From NCBI GenBank assembly GCA_045637805.1, contig JAZUAE010000012.1, positions 165,704 to 229,703 of the forward strand: a stretch of DNA of 64,000 nt. Direction: 5' to 3'. The position numbers were made by a program, and so were the translations under genes. Source of the stretch: CAKVLG01 sp045637805 (lineage in GTDB: Bacteria > Bacillota > Clostridia > Christensenellales > UBA1242). This document shows, piece by piece, positions 42,501-46,200 of the stretch (its first letter is position 1; every line of letters begins with the position of its first letter). Below the pieces are notes generated by a model that saw only the letters and a list, made by a program, of their open reading frames with translations, was not told the DNA's origin and did not search any database.

Positions 42501-42646
42501 TCATACATTGAACTGGTAGTATCAATGTCGCCAAAAAGTTTACAACCACCAAAAGTAAGACTGGTTAAAAGTACAGAGAAAACCAGAACGATTACGCTTA
42601 GAAACTTTTTAAATTTGTTAGTTTTTGTGCTCATTTGTGAAGCCAT
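21599..42646 (-). CDS. Giant surface lipoprotein with InlB-type repeats (7015 residues)
   Basis: One uninterrupted 21-kb frame. The N-terminus has a basic region, a hydrophobic core (FLSVIVLVFSVLLTSLTFGG) and the lipobox FGGC (Cys at about 35), so it should be lipid-anchored. The body is almost all beta, rich in Tyr, Asn, Asp, Ser and Thr, and nearly free of cysteine. InlB B-type/Flg_new modules with G(W/Y)(Y/F) cores occur near residues 2690 (FEGWYQS), 3900 (FMGWFTD), 4420 (FAGWYVNGKF), 4530 (FLGWYVNDEF), 4615 (FVGYFINGEY) and 4840 (FIGWYAEI). EF-hand/dockerin-like loops are seen near 3030 (DIDNDGDVDNKD) and 3625 (DLNRNGKLDDGEDKNENG). Two hydrophobic helices lie near the C-terminus (about 6945-6995: IGIATVTAVGVGLL and LLALSVAGVAVYTIAL). 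AGAGG precedes ATG 42646. Probably an adhesin or cell-surface filament; function not shown. Confidence 0.85.
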   Translation of the reverse strand: MASQMSTKTNKFKKFLSVIVLVFSVLLTSLTFGGCKLFGDIDTTSSMYDESGNLRLVTPLVNYHPSREYYVYNDGSTFAPVNEVGQKTFYYNLDDGSDTAEIILQWLEITHRNTQNLYAKIAPNGPIYTSDTDKLMPATISLYKKDGNVYKIESARTQKTTYLVLNGGYWNFEHSSILYNLGASLRQIGQYVYGERFINVTENGTNKTYTLLNATTGESENTLSIKEFVDETTGSFSFELGYYWKNSAVDRMFFNKNNESVQKINDVKYDAAGYVYNTEGGETYNSSLINSTNISFPNYTILIDGRKVEIELRNITYDININSRLSPLANLDADIYYRVSGDDPLTRGETEAFCFVKADESYFDIYQDQSNGMWYIRYFPRLENGSTSRTFKVKAISRDSSRGDSLYSNGITFEVYRQSFKTYSNNSAFINYGGLNYDNNLTPARVEDVVNGGYYIGEARMNSASYYNSDNPTKNYYFYNVEKKVDTTDGSSRVVGLTGFFPEGRLVQVQRMLDNADYALQSWTTNTEAENGRVFANTIYSGVEYDSDLRIISTNQCLDYSTTISSTGFTSVPTDVFNKTIIPYYVKNVDIDKILTDQDLFWDDLDTDNERATQKVLISNLTTVAHSNIHNYTYYANYEKVNNFTLTGSLFNGDHLFDVGGQYLDNFTVSLHRYEADGSLHTYTDSFESTGVTINIVGHTYEATGLKYGDFISFAKSEVPSGDKYSGTYANATDFTFYSIKMVDQDVNGIVKKVLKVGAEDNYLKGYKFYSDQKNVGIIGTQYKSNTNLQINVYLAGQDNKLSFAPAAVYNTSSGDLVLADGTGLRYEIIKTADSYVDEYGYVTTNVILALQTESDSTIYAYNFETLSSINDLRYIEMDKTVLDDHLAIEYFYDILNLKYTVKPYVNFVTVEEIEVTSTSDSLIYKYNNKNYKFSYREGDKYFYKIDEKQVPAPYYGDNEVSSDYVKYIVKDNEQWYSLHYDPIENTFGFVGSAYLLYDEVNSSTPAGTEYIIENSGFITVGKVGDSISTDYSLKFTENYYSSGSLITREFYAAGENYIVRHIASGTSTYYRTNASNSDFTYNESLDCIDYNGKHYKEVASSANTTSTVATVYKTEMIQYNTVYQVESLKPELGGNPLTEFTISSKTIDTTKFSPIYAYYDVSRASDGNHYLTAQLGIMSTIPQVSGNPIYNYKFYFEALGDSFINGVVNDENTDDDEVLTQQTSQSNFYDLLKEGKIMLGSDIVKNATSATPTSHIRAFYLMMGSKITTNAYYYVAPLAKAEEAYVTQEVRTIKAASSTISYVLKSNADEVYTGEKIEKVVKLKDILVYNPDRDTFSLLNPGDYMIDPSYYEFIELTQKYNQASTVNKKYHLVVYGVNNVETVYEQNTSFTATDFEPLKNVTYKILQLKNVVDEDDGKTIADYFSVTMSDNITSDSYCYIYTTGSYEKTFDTYTLMYDHDNNSSTPALSLETTRQYMPIIYDLFDVSKLNITQNDKFLIAIEKNNDIYTANFSIVDYRNENIYNCETVSANLKLDNGSLYYGRYKICDDSDITSSEIIFTYGYKSINTGMIEGLYIDGIRIADVPTDETTTLTNSNTDFIPTQTEIWNNDLVNLVKNVFGATTVVSARDTLEYTITAAKNTDDETKYDFTVEFTLISFAYIYNSATGMYEYQTTETTETVVILNKDVGAGNYSLTLEGVELCIITTEDRNEALWHLYFNKSGKFFSFINTDNANVEQFVELMSHSFYHVINSNSTYYTFKLVKGSKTETVELIRRFYKGDDPNQYFYSNSYTGALELVFFGEDENGDPVELIQKVEAPEDSDNVLMNGLVRSAQLFGDEHTSKYITILGKYTITNDPEEPMVYPTYTTQIIYMTSLGDTEGTTQVFKPGNSKVVASDGGFDHYYSLDYTIPDSAIEGMPGVTLLDGAPYPNPVLYFSVRHLATESAVLNISLDVRNAFSVEIMGSKIDTDTDLLLDFSTYAFRDTLANLMLNDYIDSIYYVIERNSYKPFNAYFEVSEEKFFNLAPEARYEFGDKYYGLWNSGEPLTIQNVGLNSEDDSFIYFIDEMNASGKYTKHVYYLVDDGLGGYKMEKLTTDAAIIWESSADRMEDLPIYDLHTYEQGKDGIIYFSSGTYNDDNLVCEGMEGISAGATSKTDGVFNYDNVLISGVVNAYRSNAKFNTGNTDNLGYWSYEQVSTINAFDSSDPHFIGGKETAVFVASPIVRTNDNSGINDNILYRFSHWLVYTRYNSQLMYLNREYTYNKVGGYANTGAVFTFSPAENESGYFVFMPVYERVLTISIGTQVYDGPANLGGMVSFQYKDGEAVDASNPKDYDMYLLEYFKTMNGGSEGYFYSEIQTVPYYVVTGFIREAYNDREYIYRPVFAPNDSYSIFKIPLYDAGSLSAYSYYYYNELTGKFGIFANTSEFTTNRGVTLYEDTSITQGTYSSYTSFDLTSYLSYKLVDENCISNQIIDLTSGFNNIGPLLIPVATTNVDYSVNYKTLVVPKNLIDESSFNAAKTSLYNTTEKETVHYTDIDNLNKYLNYSNETMFVPESLTDSIEKDSYAGVKTIAYRDPYSNYYYAISITDLYSAILTLSDEDIANNVKIDKTYLTKGDLFAHMFTKEFLLISALSSYPTSDGYFSNSSNSLLTGELYYNDDHKVYTTVQYKNAYFDRDTNVIITATPDYGYRFEGWYQSVYNPETNTWDISNRKLTDAAATYLNEIIPAVYNAYNDQYYYITEYYGPKKQSYDVDGNLLTYRTYYLDAAKTIEAIVPDAMLGQVRGQFIIQNNKYVRVFYSSLTGEFYYDDSFTLPVGSGHLYTKYELTLYEIADRYYNPERYTEVDHSRGINTTNGYNFVAYAHPDKFYNIDSEMYNRYYITKENGNVFINGNVITIQKLHSNIRFVAKFIETYKEQTITTVGDDEGIVVVDMYYYNTDSIKGDRTSNNIRTDLYGDDLTQTDKQVKGLNNSYAETYNIYDDAKGLSTTLNDIATSGNYKFNTNTTWLELKNQLAPNSGTSYWINHLSDRDIDNDGDVDNKDQDNSLLTNTDFFFDVNTTTIYVVKVKRGYSLAIHTLGLGSTAYNVTPILEPEESYIDLHTQNQQGDGVEQVDYFYYIFKITFDRNADTSENDNAHLIRHPYRAMSLVGDILAGRDYDFYQKFFNLYDNEGVLLTNYINYNSTTKLFSLKNWADVKDILSPESGNTRISEGSYIKAQKKSANSEEFTNIMVELNRAVKDEFAFFVGGVTTKDVYADQNGEFLFDLFGGKITEITTDMDQIFESIKTIIKYANFAKNGYDETKSYLAKGVGPFMSGIVNYFNLSGLVIYTFNIQSMLIDGVNANGSLIYNTDSIPEFSSTIYADGGMLGYLFMNAVDTETTLVDPIVYTDIAGSTTMNFYKEFQMPIYIPKNNESVNSYQTQDLSIVESTMLLLKGFEGFTLPDDVAFLGWYEAKCEEVIDEYGAISRKWTDYELMSSDLTLPYVTHSNADTSIIALFKRIRDFEFKFDNTMMDVIIHSYQYDGKSFTYTTVDNITTITGKVFIDQDIDITVTPNGGYRFSLSNDNIKLTGTNGEKQITDTILTTNVRNYLGDAIKCADVVLNDTNTFTIDMGQFLFVVNEDLNRNGKLDDGEDKNENGVLDIPNNAISLEFDDVKPILLFYFEVAGFYKIENGKNYHNGANFTLGNYFATNGSISSNLDATVGSFIKFAKDDTNALLTAELKGLDLHIYGYFDRERSDLEIVNSGLNDKLENYYINNSAKTTSEGFKDENDVFYNVHANPFPIKFLYEDNKINNEYNLSADNMLYHIKAHIPAIVEITVDTSLYESVSTSNASPIISSDTTFENIINLTYNGQYVGTTGEGLGAMNGYASINYSSVFAFDDETKITFSIDNTIIEHDGKLYAFMGWFTDYICLSSETIFTIQASQIRFSNVTAQFVLIKEITLTNAEGFEGAGSYDISQSKYNLSVNDSCNNVVNYNNKTYIMSGTSLNIEITTQDSFEVDSITVNQQKIDNIDDLTLRINSNYFDKDINNIVINYTIVYKANIQLLEYDSVELQGKPKAFKAYFNFDGYHLAILQPSSPKVSTFSIDSLEIGDEFTIRNLTTEINGLIPVKIFVNGEQENIPSDGSYEATVTGDMDIKICYVPYITINVSQQVPSDNYYLYLQSLYFRYKNQYGSEVEHIILRDSFKVPAGTVINIDVPSKYVTTTLFSYAFTGMKANGTLISTDTNFNYQVPAISQNAGKTVDLLFEYNKYKQYTYNTEVFLNDGDTLDDMKNTFQIHIAYVDIYGHNKTVTLSNELFTKGLTGNVYKNSFTFYSAKEPIVTKYIDTPYADQYFIEQSSDSTNILIRITGAIVVNFIPEVDGQPTNAYIFKFHFDGSFEKTFSYAEEIAYPKTIEPTITMIEKSSKLTFAGWYVNGKFVSSNEGFTITKDMTNETKKLMIVAKFLETNVVTVIREVDGELSNNSSLTVKALGSFVHDYIDPATDSKQGIFSEINSISLDNYESKQFIIRKNIDLMLVADNIKTHIFLGWYVNDEFVSSDFNYTLSGTSYYLNTAKVTAKYATKYNISYVTRTINGEAESNAIGGTISTPEKTIFTVSDIGTSITLPEVYVNTGYTFVGYFINGEYKFGSYSNIANVDYTFNAANHLVIEARFVKNFNIDIRLAVENSNYADSVIDLIGGNDYADDLNQTLLIAFKYPYSETFNATIPLTLYKPESSVLSYTTSVPYGTEINIRKTEDNINNQVNVNYNFQGFYIYNNEQPSSSISVYSYSNSFSFTVEKNIATIAKYDKTAAPDTYEKSESFEISDNGSTFTKVNKSALTMLDASIPTVTYNGNTYLFIGWYAEIKETGSSYIKISNNYNSAISNGIIHKVARFVKLVDITYNVTLDGTLDLNTYNITGNIASSYVQSALGNFLSSAYNDNSYHFKVLAGTSYNFTGSVINGFAQKGDVNDMTLDEVGEIAITDVAHSFETVQVGYLITYKVSNGNYSSTITKVVDISSIIKESTTRDEYEFTFKVEGNEESDVEYVVIVNDIYSGKEIQSFNFTKETNDTAKFTAKHGELITIYLLNRNKIDMHMSYTVNNIEIPGSNKTPAYQFYALNFDSKDIVATVGIEHQVIVENQEDTFGFGVTELDRNVVNISSIDGYAISHVMIKVNGVDSDFQILNQSFTETSKGESYGITDVAPTSIIVTKYPSLLPTSDGYAIKAIKITISNELLAKYDVQIKPYYVKLVSLYINGIDPNDYTLDEDTYTYYMYDADSNTDTANWTGESNSDPYISSLKSGDFYESDLKSVILALSSKSDDDFLKIARDSFVNVSYNNDKFDMTFNIVGAVDEIIFNPTTSNSSIHQVMINHSRYIVYQIYAIADIKEFNTDINSLIKARIVYPDGSTEELEITEFTSTEITFKSVYCHLSDAHALEIYAVNNSFTMNGYSNSRDLSKGIFTTSSRVTLSDGIHAGSTVGSQSGYRYSLYAHLTINTRTISIDFDNDIYINNKDYEQKSTENNRYNYKLSADTQVSYIESENNYTYQLKGSNKTIVYPVGRYSEFTITPCDFIETTDILSGASVYEYNHYRITNFVNAKTLEILNTNKYDNSISINTENFLVDSTIQIQTIKLVTPSVNVVKSTNTTTYDGDYTQKLEVYYNSSWQQISTTGAYVEPHLLVRVSSTYTRKNNDSIPYILSATKKVNKSLSDITAFNTIQNTLDSDGKTILAQTLTHVFTANADTAITFNYHESIPQNKFVIVLSALHGLGYMIEGSTYSKDNFSFDTYPLLDKNPLSAILITEFPTGAQEEYISKMIRDVKAIDIETYNTPIQTKFNIELGIDYALLSKIINVNYFSTGIDVIINQLKNLYDSTKADGGEEFVALRNKYLYELINNSWKTKDTYILSLADKNQTTDIGVQEDAALSSDQKAEVSTSASSNKTTDYIFNKYTGLNNSGVIIAKDTSVTLKAEIKDNYFFKGFYSVTSAYVSPLSNVTTNLSNKEVLNHYIDAVSEPTSPLNSLMSLIKIGSNYNISGNYYTADATISADTLIFALYEAKTFKITVNNVEASVALDGESPILDEEDQQIVIEPTDYSVHNSDLGSVTGNLLVEANSNAMFASINYPGFKIVGWTGYKTTNTAWVDTNTALSSQVLSWTGSDIQFNNGSDLDADISSYKNQMNIDYDGLKATTKSYSIYNPQAITGDTENRLYNKTMQINAVESQLSSRNNLKVYAVTEDITINAFYLSESLVINIKLAEILGVTTLTDKGESSTEIVFTEEVHKINKEEDVNSLSPYVYTNVDDSGHKLPYFTKIGLNLIDLAKSKATGHLIYKNNEPVYVNGISDGSDPYFRYMYDGGYLVHASGSNYYIKYTPIEDETDFDGLSEIYNPENNKNIQIYTIMSYYSNTTLTHINDYIEKVDNNDRIKDEGYSLIEGLINISFGSTPEDINTYYNDVKKRVRLDIDFDNKTITIKLFVQNENGAFPVVNVQMGTKNSLIQDNVVTAHSFNVSAVDYTKNDSYAYDLYSGKNILSTNMPTSTSSNQISGFYINRQDTDPMPSNINLNIKANFMYNAQIVDLKFTDIGGEPDNNNYPKADCHNKYWEGKNAKTVTYLGELYKDQDTFRNAYKQFTNNFSGMYVTIIKGTETYLSRLNAMLDTYFPNPADTPKNHVDAFLENERSFAEELKRNIVWGVGFNGSEQRNNLYAAAYTFIVQLINILSSVDINEDIQNNILSTGYVNITDILDHGGDVSIKRFLNIDRLINILFDTNFKGYDDLNNFFEYKTINVGKYMEYLNSDIYTSGNVKNYQSSNFADLIATNYNFGDTIRFDSYVTVHNAEQTNLSVSEKTWILPRIVWWADKGYKYYKTLTNCGFTITSVLGTHDAKSTSALNSSSQSNEMTIQEAINILSLKQGPQVEAETLAFTSTTPEKNAFGGSIGKDITHLQISLDDTQRIYYQDRDWDEIPAGIIGIATVTAVGVGLLTYFTAGLATTVIGTVLLALSVAGVAVYTIALIDNLINKLPNNSPFRNIFM

Positions 42647-43085
42647 AAATTTACCTCTTTTTTAGTTTGTTTTTTCGCTCTATATATAATACTTTATATA
42701 TAACACTAATTTTAGCATATTATGTCGTAAGCCTCCAAACAAAAATGGGGGTTATTTTTATATTTTCACAAAATATTTTTGTAATCATTTTTTCAATGTG
42801 GACAGGTGAGTGTCCACTTATTCAGTGTATACTGCCTTCCATGTACATCAATCGAACATTTGTTCGAAAAATTAAACTTGAAAATTTGTGCACTTTGAAC
42901 GAAGTTTTGCAAATAATACACATAGATCTAAATGGGCGAAAAATAATAAAAATTTGTATCAAAAGCTGTCACTTAACGGACTCAAAATCAAAAACCCGTT
43001 TTAAAATTGAGACAGGTGTGCGGAAACTGTATGAACTTTGCTTGACAAAATTCGACAAAATATGACACAACAAAGGGGATAAAAT
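42647..43085. other. Regulatory interval between the giant lipoprotein gene and the phage-derived cluster
   Basis: No gene is supported; the open frame at 42667-43065 has no ribosome site and no family. The interval holds a hairpin GTGGACA-GGTGAG-TGTCCAC (42798-42817), a possible plus-strand -10 TATACT (42828-42833), the perfect LexA-type box (42853-42866), one copy of an 18-base direct repeat (42957-42974) and TTGACA at 43042-43047 in front of the regulator gene. Confidence 0.6.
42853..42866. promoter_or_regulatory. LexA (SOS/Cheo-type) box CGAACATTTGTTCG
   Basis: A perfect 5-bp-arm palindrome CGAAC-ATTT-GTTCG, matching the Gram-positive LexA operator pattern CGAAC-N4-GTTCG. It is the only such site I found in the window. 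It lies 220 bases before the first gene of the phage cluster and 207 bases before the divergent giant gene; a TATACT box is 20 bases upstream of it. Confidence 0.65.
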
Positions 43086-43676
43086 ATGAAAAAAACTGAA
43101 CTTAGACAAAAATTAGCAAAGGATAAAGATTTAGAGGTGTGGATTAGAACACTTTTAACCGTATATCCAACAATACCAAACATTGAAAGGGTAATAAATA
43201 GGATTATCGAGTCTAGGGCATGTAATTTATCCTCATCGTATGCGTATAATGGTCAAATCAAGCATACAAGCTATGCAGAAGTGAATAAGATTCTTGCAAT
43301 CATTGAGCGTAAGGACAAACTTATTGAGGTTTATCAATTAATCCGCGACCTTATAAATCGTATAGATAAGGAGGATTTAAAGTTTGTAGAAATGCGATTT
43401 TTCCACCGCATAAAACCTGAAAAAATAGCAACAAGAAAAGATGTTTGTTTGCGTACAGTTTATAGACTCACAGCACGAATAATAGAAAAGTTGGCGCTTA
43501 GTTGTATGGAGTCTGGAATAAGCTCGCTTTATCTTTCAGAGCGAACCCGTGAAGAGCCATGGATTCATGCTCAGTTTGAAAAAATAAAGGCGGAAAAAGA
43601 AACGAATTATAAACGTGGAAGAAATGAAGTTTATAAGATTGAAGGGGATAGCGAATCGGATTGTTTAGCGTTGTAG
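43086..43676 (+). CDS. Phage late-gene regulator-like protein with sigma-70 region 4-type HTH (ArpU/RinA type)
   Basis: A 196-residue protein. The N-terminal half is helical with an IPNIERVINRIIESR stretch and the SYAYNGQIKHTSYAEVNKILA segment typical of small phage transcription regulators (given in parts: SYAYNGQIKHTSY, AEVNKILA). Residues about 98-145 form a sigma-region-4-like HTH: FVEMRFFHRIKPEKIATRKD, then VCLRTVYRLTARIIEKLA as the recognition helix region. ArpU/RinA-type proteins switch on the packaging and structure operon in Firmicutes phages, which fits its place in front of terminase. AAAGGGG ribosome site, eight bases before ATG. A LexA box lies upstream. Confidence 0.75.
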   Translation: MKKTELRQKLAKDKDLEVWIRTLLTVYPTIPNIERVINRIIESRACNLSSSYAYNGQIKHTSYAEVNKILAIIERKDKLIEVYQLIRDLINRIDKEDLKFVEMRFFHRIKPEKIATRKDVCLRTVYRLTARIIEKLALSCMESGISSLYLSERTREEPWIHAQFEKIKAEKETNYKRGRNEVYKIEGDSESDCLAL

Positions 43677-43692
43677 GCCGTAAATTATTAAG

Positions 43693-44559
43693 TTACAACA
43701 AATCGTCATCGTCGAAGTCATAAGTTGGGAAATTTGGCAAAATTTCATCGTTTTTCATTGTTTTTTGCTTATTTTTGCGGAAAAATTGTTTTTCTGAAAA
43801 GATGTTTTTATCATTTTTATTCCGTTTTGTAGATACAAGAAGAATAATAAAAATAATAAGCATAGGGAGTGAAATTATTACAATCAAAACTGCTTTGACT
43901 CCGCCAGATAAATGTATGTAATTTTCTTCTATAGTTGTTTGGTTGTCGCTGTGCAAAAGTTCGCTTTCAAACTCATGGTTTTCAGGGATAACTGTAAGGT
44001 TTTCGGTTTTCTCGCTGTATATGTATCCATAATATACACTGACTGGATCACTTTCAGGTGAGTATTCTGCAAAGTACCAAGTGTGAGATGATCCAGAGGG
44101 TGGGATTTCGCCACTAACTTCTGCTATGTATTTTATATTTGTTGTAGCACTTGGTATTATGTGGAGAATATTGTCCTGTTCGTCCGTTGTAGGTGTTTTA
44201 CGTATTTGAGTTGAGGAACTTTCTTTTATACTAAAAGTTATATTTTCAAGAGTTGGTTTTTTTGGTGTGCCTGATACAGTTTTTATCTTGCTTGTTTTAA
44301 CAAAACCAGTAAATGCACCATACTTAACTTTTACAACTTCGCTTGTTATGCTTGTAATGATTGTTACAAAGTATCCTTTTGGGATTGTAAAGTGTATGTT
44401 TGAATACAAAATAAGTTCGGTGTCAGTTGTTTTAAAAAGCAGGCAATCATCATCTACTTTTGCGTATGTGTTGCCGGTATTTTCAGACGCATATGTAAAG
44501 CTGCTTGTGTTAAATGTGAATGAATAAAAAATACAAAAAATAATAAGAAAAATTTTCAT
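43693..44559 (-). CDS. Secreted membrane-anchored protein with two SH3-like domains, antisense in the phage cluster
   Basis: A 288-residue protein: signal peptide (IFLIIFCIFYSFTFNTSSFTYA, about 3-24; listed as IFLIIFCIFYSF), two beta domains of SH3 type (about 28-92: LILYSNIHFTIPKGYFVTII, VKYGAFTGFVKTSKI; about 105-200: STQIRKTPTTDEQDNILHII, WYFAEYSPESDP, YYGYIYSEKTE), one membrane helix (AVLIVIISLPMLIIFIILLV, about 227-246) and a basic then acidic tail (YDFDDDDLL). The plan repeats the C-terminal part of the protein at 19675-21480, so it is probably a host gene. It lies on the opposite strand between the phage regulator and terminase. Promoter TTGATT-16-TACAAT ends six bases before the ATG and there is no ribosome site: likely leaderless. 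Confidence 0.75.
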   Translation of the reverse strand: MKIFLIIFCIFYSFTFNTSSFTYASENTGNTYAKVDDDCLLFKTTDTELILYSNIHFTIPKGYFVTIITSITSEVVKVKYGAFTGFVKTSKIKTVSGTPKKPTLENITFSIKESSSTQIRKTPTTDEQDNILHIIPSATTNIKYIAEVSGEIPPSGSSHTWYFAEYSPESDPVSVYYGYIYSEKTENLTVIPENHEFESELLHSDNQTTIEENYIHLSGGVKAVLIVIISLPMLIIFIILLVSTKRNKNDKNIFSEKQFFRKNKQKTMKNDEILPNFPTYDFDDDDLL

Positions 44560-44565
44560 GCTTTA

Positions 44566-44593
44566 ATTGTATACTTAAAGCTTAAAAAATCAA
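44566..44593 (-). promoter_or_regulatory. Promoter of the SH3 protein, apparently leaderless
   Basis: On the minus strand TTGATT (44588-44593), 16 bases, TACAAT (44566-44571), then six bases to ATG at 44559. Confidence 0.5.
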
Positions 44594-44616
44594 ATGCGGA
44601 AGGATTTGTTATTGTG

Positions 44617-44653
44617 TTGAAAATGCTCTAAAAGTGTAATATTATTATATAAT
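44617..44653 (+). promoter_or_regulatory. Possible promoter of the virion operon
   Basis: TTGAAA (44617-44622), 17 bases, TATTAT (44640-44645), with TATAAT also at 44648-44653. Downstream are two related repeats ATGCAAAAAACGCA (about 44659) and ATGCAAAACGCAT (about 44691), possible binding sites for the ArpU-like regulator. Confidence 0.4.
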
Positions 44654-44757
44654 CAATAAATGCAAAAAACGCAAAAATAAACAAAAATATATGCAAAACG
44701 CATCAAAAAGTGTAAAAATATAAAAAATATTGCAATTTTCTACAAATTAATTACCAA

Positions 44758-46200
44758 GTGACAGATAGGGAAATTTTATCCAAAATTTTAAAAATAAATA
44801 GTGAACTTAAAAGGCGAAACTATAACTCGCTTGCTTGTTACAACACGGGAAAAATTGTACATAAAAAGCAACTCGCTTTTCACAAATCGCCAAAACGCAA
44901 TAGGTGGGTTTTTGGTGGGAACCGAACTGGAAAAACCGAGTGCGGCGCAGTTGAAAGTGTTTGGCTTGCAAGGGGAAATCACCCATATAGAGAAAACCGA
45001 AAAAATGTTTCTGGTTGGGTTGTAAGTCTTTCTACCAAAGTGCAAAAAGAGGTTAGTCAAGCAAAGATTTTAAAGTACTTAAACAAGTCATGGATTGATA
45101 GTATCATTATGAAAACTGGAAGCAAAGGTAGTCCTGATTTTGGTGTTATTGATACAATAGTTGTTAAAAACGTTTTTGGTGGAAAGTCTCAAATAAGTTT
45201 TAAATCATGTGAAGAGGGGCGTGAAAAATTCCAAGGAACCTCTCTCGATTTTGTATGGTTTGATGAGGAGCCTCCGCGTGATATTTATGAAGAATGCGCA
45301 ATGCGTGTTATTGATAAACGAGGTGACTTGTTTGGAACAATGACTCCGCTCAAAGGATTAACTTTTATTTATGACCAGATATATTTAAATCCAACAGGCG
45401 ACCCTGAAATTTACTGCTCATTTATGGAATGGCAAGATAATCCATTTTTGCCTATTGACGAAATTGAAAGATTATCTTCAACGCTTTCGAGCGAAGAACT
45501 AGAAAATAGAAGGTATGGCAGGTTTGCAGGATTATCAAACTCGCTCGTGTATAAAGAGTTTAGTGAAGAGATTAATGTTATTGAGCCATTTAGCATTCCG
45601 CCTGAGTGGCAGGAGACTTTGTCTATTGACCCAGGCTTGCAAAATCCGCTTTCTTGCCACTGGTACGCTGTAGACTATGACAATAATGTATATGTGGTAG
45701 CGGAGCATTTTGAGGCTGGAAAAACTGTTGATTACCACGCTGAAAAAATCAAAGAGATATCTCGTCAACTTTCTTGGAGACATGGCCGAAATGGAATGAT
45801 TGAGGCATTGATTGACTCAGCCGCTAATCAAAAAACACTGGCGTCAAACAAAAGTGTTACCGAGCTTTTTTATGATAATGGCATTCTTGTTAATCCAAAT
45901 GTAAATAAAGACTTGTTTGCGGGAATTAGTAGAGTAAAAAGTTATTTAAAAAATGCAAAGGGTGAAAGTAAACTCTTTATTTTTTCATGCTGCACAAACC
46001 TTATTCGTGAGTTTAAAAAATATTACTGGGGCGTGGGTGATATTCCGCGCAAAGTAGACGATCATGCGCTCGATGAGCTGAGGTATTTTATTATGACACG
46101 TCCTGAAAACAAACCGCCAGAACCAGAGAAGTCTGCAATTACTCTAGATAAGGAAAAGCGGTATAGAAAATTGTTACTGCAAAGGAGGCAAGGTGGATAA
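44758..46200 (+). CDS. Phage terminase large subunit
   Basis: A 480-residue DNA-packaging motor. The ATPase domain has Walker A GGNRTGKT (about 53-60), a Walker B-type strand LDFVWFDEEP (about 163-172), and a motif III-like LFGTMTPLKG. The nuclease domain follows with SIDPGLQNPLSCHWYAVD (about 285-302), EALIDSAANQK and DDHALDELRYF near the end, the three acidic clusters of the RNase H fold. The type is that of short-tailed (podovirus-like) phages of Firmicutes. The start is a GTG at 44758 with no visible ribosome site; no better in-frame start exists. The next gene overlaps by eight bases. All motifs are intact, so the enzyme could be active. Confidence 0.93.
   Translation: MTDREILSKILKINSELKRRNYNSLACYNTGKIVHKKQLAFHKSPKRNRWVFGGNRTGKTECGAVESVWLARGNHPYRENRKNVSGWVVSLSTKVQKEVSQAKILKYLNKSWIDSIIMKTGSKGSPDFGVIDTIVVKNVFGGKSQISFKSCEEGREKFQGTSLDFVWFDEEPPRDIYEECAMRVIDKRGDLFGTMTPLKGLTFIYDQIYLNPTGDPEIYCSFMEWQDNPFLPIDEIERLSSTLSSEELENRRYGRFAGLSNSLVYKEFSEEINVIEPFSIPPEWQETLSIDPGLQNPLSCHWYAVDYDNNVYVVAEHFEAGKTVDYHAEKIKEISRQLSWRHGRNGMIEALIDSAANQKTLASNKSVTELFYDNGILVNPNVNKDLFAGISRVKSYLKNAKGESKLFIFSCCTNLIREFKKYYWGVGDIPRKVDDHALDELRYFIMTRPENKPPEPEKSAITLDKEKRYRKLLLQRRQGG

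Noticed and set aside
42667..43065. Open frame of 132 codons before the phage regulator
   Set aside because: No ribosome site, unusual composition, starts inside the leader of the giant gene and covers the LexA box, hairpin and promoter; no family resemblance.
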